The translations under genes and the position numbers were made by a program. Shown here one piece after another: positions 58,333-64,000 of a stretch of DNA of 64,000 nt. The notes beneath the pieces were generated by a model. The model did no database searches. It was not told the origin of the DNA and saw only the letters and a program-made list of their open reading frames with translations. This stretch comes from Chrysemys picta bellii. Lineage: Eukaryota; Chordata; Testudines; Emydidae. The number at the start of each line of letters is the position of its first letter. Position 1 is the stretch's first letter. The stretch is from NCBI RefSeq assembly GCF_011386835.1, contig NC_088791.1:8184998-8248997 (forward strand). The letters are read 5' to 3'.

Positions 58333-60269
58333 CTAAAAAATATAGCAAAAAGGATCATTGTATTCTAAGTGATTGGCCAATTTCCACAGATGCCTTTGAA
58401 TTCATTCTATATTTCTGGGTGTGTGTCCCCCCCAAATCCTATTCTCAGCATAGCAAGACTTCAGACATCAAAGGCAACTTGGGGCAAACATCTGGAGTTC
58501 AGGTGTTACCAAAATACTTCCCCTTCCACCAAACGTTTATGCTTCAGCCCCAGTACCTTACTCATCCCCTGCAAATAAGAACCCCAGGGAACAGTAAACC
58601 GAGCAGCTCTTTAGAGTTTCCTCTGAGTCATCCCAGCAGAAGGGTGAGCTTTGCTTCTTCTGAGCCCTCCAACAGCCAAGGATGTCAGCCCCCTATACCC
58701 ATGACTCTCAAGCAATCAGCCATTGCCCCCCTCACCTCTTGGGAGCACCCCCCCAGTGGACAGCTCCCCGTAACCCTGTCCTTGGGGGTTCTCCATGGAG
58801 GACCCAATCCTGTCCTCCATCCAGTGTGGCCCAGGACCAACCTCTTGCTTTCTTTTCCAAGTGAGGCTGCTAAGAGTTTGTTGAGTCCTGTCTCTGTTGG
58901 GAAAGGTCACCTGCTTTCACACACACAGGCAGCAGTCCCCCCACTAATTTAAGAACCACCATCTCGGCGGGAGGAAGAGGGCTCCTGGGGCTTTGACGGC
59001 TGCAGCTCCCTCCCACGCGGGCATCTGGAGGGCCTCGGTGCTGTTCCTGAGGCCTTTATCTTTTAATTTAGGGGAAACACAGGGAGCAGCGTGGGTGGGG
59101 AAGGCAGCGTCTCATGTGCGCTTTAATCAGTGCCAAAGCTGGCATCAATAATGATCTCTTACACAGCTTTTTCGGTGTGTGTCACTTGTATTGCTAATAG
59201 AAAAGATCCGGCCTGTTTAAACATACATGAGGGTATCTCTTGCTTTCAGTTCCTTCCACTCTCTCGGCTGCTTTTAAATAGTTTTCATCTCCAGGGACGG
59301 CAGAGAAAAGGAACAGGGCAGAAGTGCTGGAAGCTCCCACACCCCGCACCCCAACCCCCTGCCCCAGCCCTGAGCCCCCTCCTGCACCCAAACTCCCTCC
59401 CAGAGCCCACACCCCCTCCAACACCCCAACCCCCTGCCCCAGCCTGGTGAAAGTGAGTGAGGGTGGGGGAGAGCGAGCGACGGAGGGAGGGCGGGTGGAG
59501 TGAGTGGGGTGGGGCCTTGGAGAAGGGCAGGGGCAGGGAAACGGCCTTGGGGAAGAGGCGGGGCAAGTGTGTTTGGGTTTGTGCGATTAGACAGTTGGCA
59601 TCCCTAACTCCTCTACAGAAGAAGCCAAGCGCCGCACTCTTGCGAAGCAGCGCTGGGTACGATGGTGGGCTGCATCAGAAGCAATGGAGGGGATTCTGGG
59701 CCGCGCATTCTTCATGAAGGCGCAGGAATTAGAGATGGAAGATGTTATATGGTGAGCGGAACTGAAGGTAGAGGGCCAAGTATCAGGAGGGGCCCAATTT
59801 AGGGTTGCACCAGTGGCCCAGTAAGCCAAGCCAAGCCAAGCCAGTTTCCTTATGCAGAAATGATAGAATCTAAGCACGTAACACTGGCCATGCCGCAGGC
59901 GTCACAAAGATCTCTTTCCCATGGCTTGGCCTGCCTGCCACGTCGCTTTTTGCTAATGAAACTGAAAACACTGGTCATCTGATTCACCCCCCCATCCTCC
60001 AAACACAGCTCTCTGAGGCCTGCTACAAGATAGGCCTGTACTAAGAGCAGCTGCTCACCCGGGCCCCTGATCCTGCAACTCATTGGGTGTGTGGGCAGAC
60101 ACCAGCCTCAATGTGAGTGCCAGGGGGTCTACCCATACACAGCTAGTTCCAGGATCAGGGCCCGGGCTTTCTGCAGCGAGATCTCCGCAGAATGTTTGGC
60201 ACACAAAATGACGCTGATGAAGCCTCACCGATGGAAAGAGAAGAAGACAAGGAGATAGTGAAACAGCGT
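58333..60269. other. Collagen intron stretch
   Basis: No further Gly-X-Y exon found. It holds a GC-rich tract at 59.3-59.6 kb with CCCCAACCCCCTGCCCC repeats; the 208-codon frame at 58326 has no protein features. Confidence 0.5.
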
Positions 60270-60810
60270 GTAATACCATAGAGGTGCTCCGGACATGGGT
60301 GCAACCGCTGCTGGAACGCTGTGTCCAGTTCTGGTGTCCACAATTCAAGATGGAGGCTGATAAATTGGAGAGGGTCCAGCGAAGTGCCAGTAAAATGATT
60401 AAAGGATTGGAAAACCTGCCTTATGGTGATAGATTCAAGGAGCTTAACAAAGAGAAGGTTAGGGTGTGACATGATTACAGCCTTTAACGACCTACATGGG
60501 GAACAAATATTTAATAATAGGCTCTTCGTTCTAGCAGAAAAAGGTGTAGCACTGTCCAATGCCTGGATGTTGAAGCTAGACAAATTCTGACTGGAAATAA
60601 GGTGCAAGTTTATAACCGTGAGGGTAATTAACCACTTGTAGAAGTGGTTGTGGTGGATTCTCTATCCCTGCACACTTTTAAATCAAGATCTGCTCTAGTT
60701 CAAACAGTAGTTAACTCAGGGAAGTCCTATGGCCTGTGTTATACAGGAGGTCAGACTAGATGATCACAACAGTCCCTCCTGGCTTTATAATCTGTGAATT
60801 CCTATGGAAG
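60270..60810 (+). mobile_element. Old CR1 3' fragment
   Basis: A broken frame around RCVQFWCPQFKMEADKLERVQ shows the CR1 ORF2 thumb region, followed by decayed sequence and the end GGAGGTCAGACTAGATGATC. It belongs to the same older group as 25.5 kb. Confidence 0.8.
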
Positions 60811-61044
60811 CACAAAGCATGGAACGACAGTACAAACACACTGACATTTACTACTTGACATCAACCCCTGTCCAGAATTCGTGGGAGCAGGATCTGACCC
60901 AGTGTTTCCAATGACTATGTATCTATGCATGCTGCACAGAACTACCACAATGACGCTAAATTTCAATGCAGGTGACTGCTCTAATGGCGCTGGGGCAGAG
61001 GAGGTTTTCCCATGCAAAGGGACCAGAAATCTTCATGCAGTTGG

Positions 61045-61245
61045 GGGAAGGATAGCTCAGTGGTTTGAGCATTGGCCTACTAAACCCAGGGTTGTAAGTT
61101 CAATCCTTGAGGGGGCCACTTAGGGTTCTGGGGCAAAAATCAGTACTTGGTCCTGCTAGTGAAGGCAGGGGGTTAGACTCAATGACCTTTCAAGGTTCCT
61201 TCCAGTTCTAACATCTCAATATATTATTATTTTATTAGGTTCTCC
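61045..61245 (+). mobile_element. tRNA-derived SINE (cryptodiran type)
   Basis: A box GATAGCTCAGTGG and B box GTAAGTTCAATCC, then GGTCCTGCTAGTGAAGGCAG and a tail ending in an AT-rich run (ATATTATTATTTTATTAG). The plus-strand orientation is as in the other copies. Confidence 0.9.
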
Positions 61246-63196
61246 TGCTAGAACTCCCAGGGAAGCATCTTCTCAGGAGGGAGGAATTGAGAGCTGGCAG
61301 GAGGCGAGGCCTCCCAACTCCACAGATCCAGGGGATCCCTGAGGAAAGGGAACCCCACAATTCATGGCAGCAGGAACAGGCCTGTCAGAGTTGGCTCCCA
61401 TGCCACGTTGCTCTGCTGTCCATTTCCCCATGCAGCATGGCTCCTTTGTAGCAGCTGGGGAGAGCATCCTACGGGAGGTAAAGCTGCTTTGGGAATCTTT
61501 AAATCCAGACAGGACAGCCAGGTGGAAATCCATGGGGCTGAATAAAAGTTCCGGCCTGTGTGTATAGCCAAGCCCATTGTGCTACCTTCTCTTGTGCTCA
61601 GCCAAGCCCTGGGACACTCCTTCTGCATGGAGCAGTGCTGCTTTCTTCCCTTGCATTACCTGAAGGGAGTTGAGCCTGAGTGAGGTCCCCTGTACCTGCA
61701 TAAGCTGAAGGGACAATCTGGGACACCAGGCTCAAATTCTGGAACCTCTCTAAACCATGTGGGGCCATGCACTGGTGTAACAGAGGGCAAGACCTGGCCC
61801 TGTGAACATGCCAAAGCTAACTGCATTCCTCCTATTGCAGAAAAAAAAGTTCTAATGAACATTAGGATAGCACCACTGGACAAGTGTTACTCCCATTGTA
61901 AACTCCTCTTCTCAGGGTTTTAGAACTTGGATGGGAACCTTGATCTGGGCTGGATCTTCAGTGATAAAACGGAGTGTGGATTTTAACTAAGGAGAGCAAA
62001 AAAGGAAGTTACGCCTCATAAGCCAGATGATTCCAAATGTGCTTCCTACTGCGACACTGGGGTCGGTTTCTGCATCGCAGTCTTCCATAGTGGTTTGATG
62101 TTTGCTACAGTAAGGGACGATATAGGCCCATCTTTTGTACTAAAGATACTTCAAGAAATGAAGGCCTGTTACTTTGTTTGAGCTTCTGCATCCCGGAGTT
62201 TATTTTGTCTAGATCAGGCCCCTCTTTTATAGTATCTCCAAGTACATAATTAAGCTATTAAACCTGACAATTACCATAATGAATGCAAGCTAGAATTAGT
62301 TGTGTTCACTGCATTTGCCCTTATCTAGTTGTCTCCTCTCTAGGGTCATGATCCCCCACTGCCCTGCACCTTACGTCAGCATCTACACACCTGTGCCAAA
62401 GTGGGCGTAAAGCACGACCAGCATTTTATACCTCACTCACTTTGTACAGATGTAAATGATGACACATGGTGCAGGGCAGTGGAAAAATCAGACTGCAGAT
62501 CCATGCACTAAAGACATATTCACTGCCTTCATGTGGTCCAAGATTGGGGTCCAGTGAAAGCCAGGAGAGGACAATCCTGTGACTAATTATTGCTCATTTC
62601 AAACAGTGGATTTGGAAGCACTGTTTGCATCCCAAGCTCAAACAGAAGCCAAGGAGAACTTGGGGTGTAATGTCAGTTGTTCCATTCAGTCGTTTGGCCA
62701 AATTTTGAACCACTTGGAAACGACGTGTCCTAGATTAATGAAGGAAATGGAACTCTTGAGGTCCAAGCTCAGTTTGACGCGGATGTAATAAGCCCAACGC
62801 TGCTCTGTGTTCCGCTTTTCTGTCTGTCTACTTTGGGTCATCCCAGGAAATGGGGTTTGAATGACTTCCACAGGAGAATCTCTATTGTTTGTATAGCACA
62901 GACGTTATAGAATTGTATCAGTCATACCAGCTCTGCACATCAAATTCTCTGCATCTCTTGACATGATGATATTTGCTACATGATACTTTATTCCTCCTCC
63001 CTCCCGCCCCCCGCAACTGGCTGGCTGATGGTGAGAGAGTCTTAAGTACTTGGGTAACGCCACATAATGGTTAAAGACAAAAACATTGCGTCTTTGCTCC
63101 CTCCTCCCCCAATGTGTTGTTTTCCTGAAGCACAGACACAACTTATCTTTCCTCCAGGAGGTATTTACAGAATCAATTCACCCATCTGTGATGTTG

Positions 63197-64000
63197 TGTG
63201 ATGAAATAGGACTATTTATACCATTGATATTATCCCTGTTATATAATTTATAACCATAAATCTTGTATGAAGTATATCATGTAAGGTGTCAATGGAAAAG
63301 TTACAGTTTATCAAGTATGATTATCCTGGTTAAATCCATGTATCATCTTTATAGTGGACGTTATGACTTTTGGCTATGGAAACCTGTGCTGTATTCCTGG
63401 GAGACACCCATCAGATGGATGTACATCAGGGATAGACACCTATGTATTGATGGTCCATCAAGGACACTCAGCTCTCACAATGACCATTGAAGAAACTCAT
63501 CCCACACAGTAGGTCTTCCTGCAGATGCCTCAGAGAGCAAGGAGCCAATGACTATTTCCCTATGATCCAACAAACCCTGTAAGGACGTGTGATATGCTCA
63601 TGTGACCCTAGACTCCATCTTGGGCCAGTAATTTTCCACACACACAGTGGCTGTGGGCTTTGTTTGGGATAGTCAATTTCCATGCACATGGCAGAGGATA
63701 TAAAAGACCCCTGAGATATCTCCATTTTGCCTCTTTTCCTGCTCTCATTCTCTGGACTGTGGATTTACAAAAAATGGAGCATCTTGAACTATCGACCGAG
63801 GACCTTCCAATCTTTTGGAAGTTACCAGAGACACCTTACAAGCCCGCAAGCTATTCCATCCCTGCTACAAACCTGAAAGGCTTTGCAATCATTTGTATGT
63901 ATATGATCTGTTCACCGTTTATAACCCGCTTCTTTTCTTTTACTATTAAAATCTTTAGTTAGTTTACTAAAGATTGACTGGGAGCGTGATATTTGGGTAA
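63197..64000 (+). mobile_element. LTR, cut by the window end
   Basis: It starts TGTGATGAAATAGGACTATT. GAGGATATAAAAGACCCC (TATA) is near 63705 and TATTAAAATCTTTAG near 63945. The 3' end lies outside the window. It has no gene of its own. Confidence 0.6.

Noticed and set aside
58326..58952. 208-codon plus-strand frame
   Set aside because: It overlaps the acceptor of a minus-strand collagen exon, is Ser/Pro-rich and has no domain or nearby splice context.
61045..61130. tRNA gene from A and B boxes
   Set aside because: The A and B boxes belong to a SINE with a CR1-type tail; no cloverleaf with intact acceptor stem was seen. The same holds for 36.3 and 39.1 kb.

Overview
This window is vertebrate nuclear DNA, almost certainly from a turtle. 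The evidence is a dense load of CR1 LINEs with ATTCTATGA-type tails, tRNA-derived SINEs of the cryptodiran kind (GATAGCTCAGTGG...GTTCAATCC, then a CR1-like 3' part), many short inverted-repeat DNA elements with TIRs such as AGTGTAGAC, and sauropsid-type LTRs. There is no bacterial gene organisation. Most long open frames are CR1 or chance frames in GC-rich repeats.

One host gene is supported, on the minus strand. Six small exons at about 58.3, 55.7, 52.9, 47.9, 45.6 and 38.3 kb join in phase into the C-terminal end of a collagen. The order is two Gly-X-Y exons, a helical segment ending in a Cys-x-Cys pair, an acidic linker and a perfectly spaced Kunitz domain. This is the layout of the collagen VII NC2 end, so I call the gene COL7A1-like. 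Its 5' part lies beyond 64 kb, and a short last exon below 38.2 kb was not found. The introns are filled with transposons.

Layout by region. 0-8 kb: a foldback element, a CR1 pseudogene, a solo LTR and short DNA-transposon relics. 8-10.3 kb: the best-preserved CR1, with a 721-codon frame. 11-31 kb: LTR relics, MIR-like SINEs, older CR1 copies, GC-rich tracts, a hAT element nested in CR1 with an 8-bp target duplication, and a 55-bp perfect inverted repeat. 31-38 kb: a solo LTR, a tRNA-SINE and two foldback elements with 12- and 15-16-bp target duplications. 38-58 kb: the collagen gene, with nested transposons and a retroviral 3' remnant (env tail, polypurine tract, LTR) in its introns. 58-64 kb: CR1 and SINE copies and a final LTR cut by the window edge.

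The most unusual structures are the foldback elements near 0.9, 36.6 and 43.7 kb. Their arms carry a hammerhead-ribozyme-like layout (CUGANGA, hairpin, GAAA, AGCU palindrome, closing stem I). The two families use different stem sequences but keep the pairing. With the long target duplications, this suggests Penelope-like retroelement relics rather than cut-and-paste MITEs.
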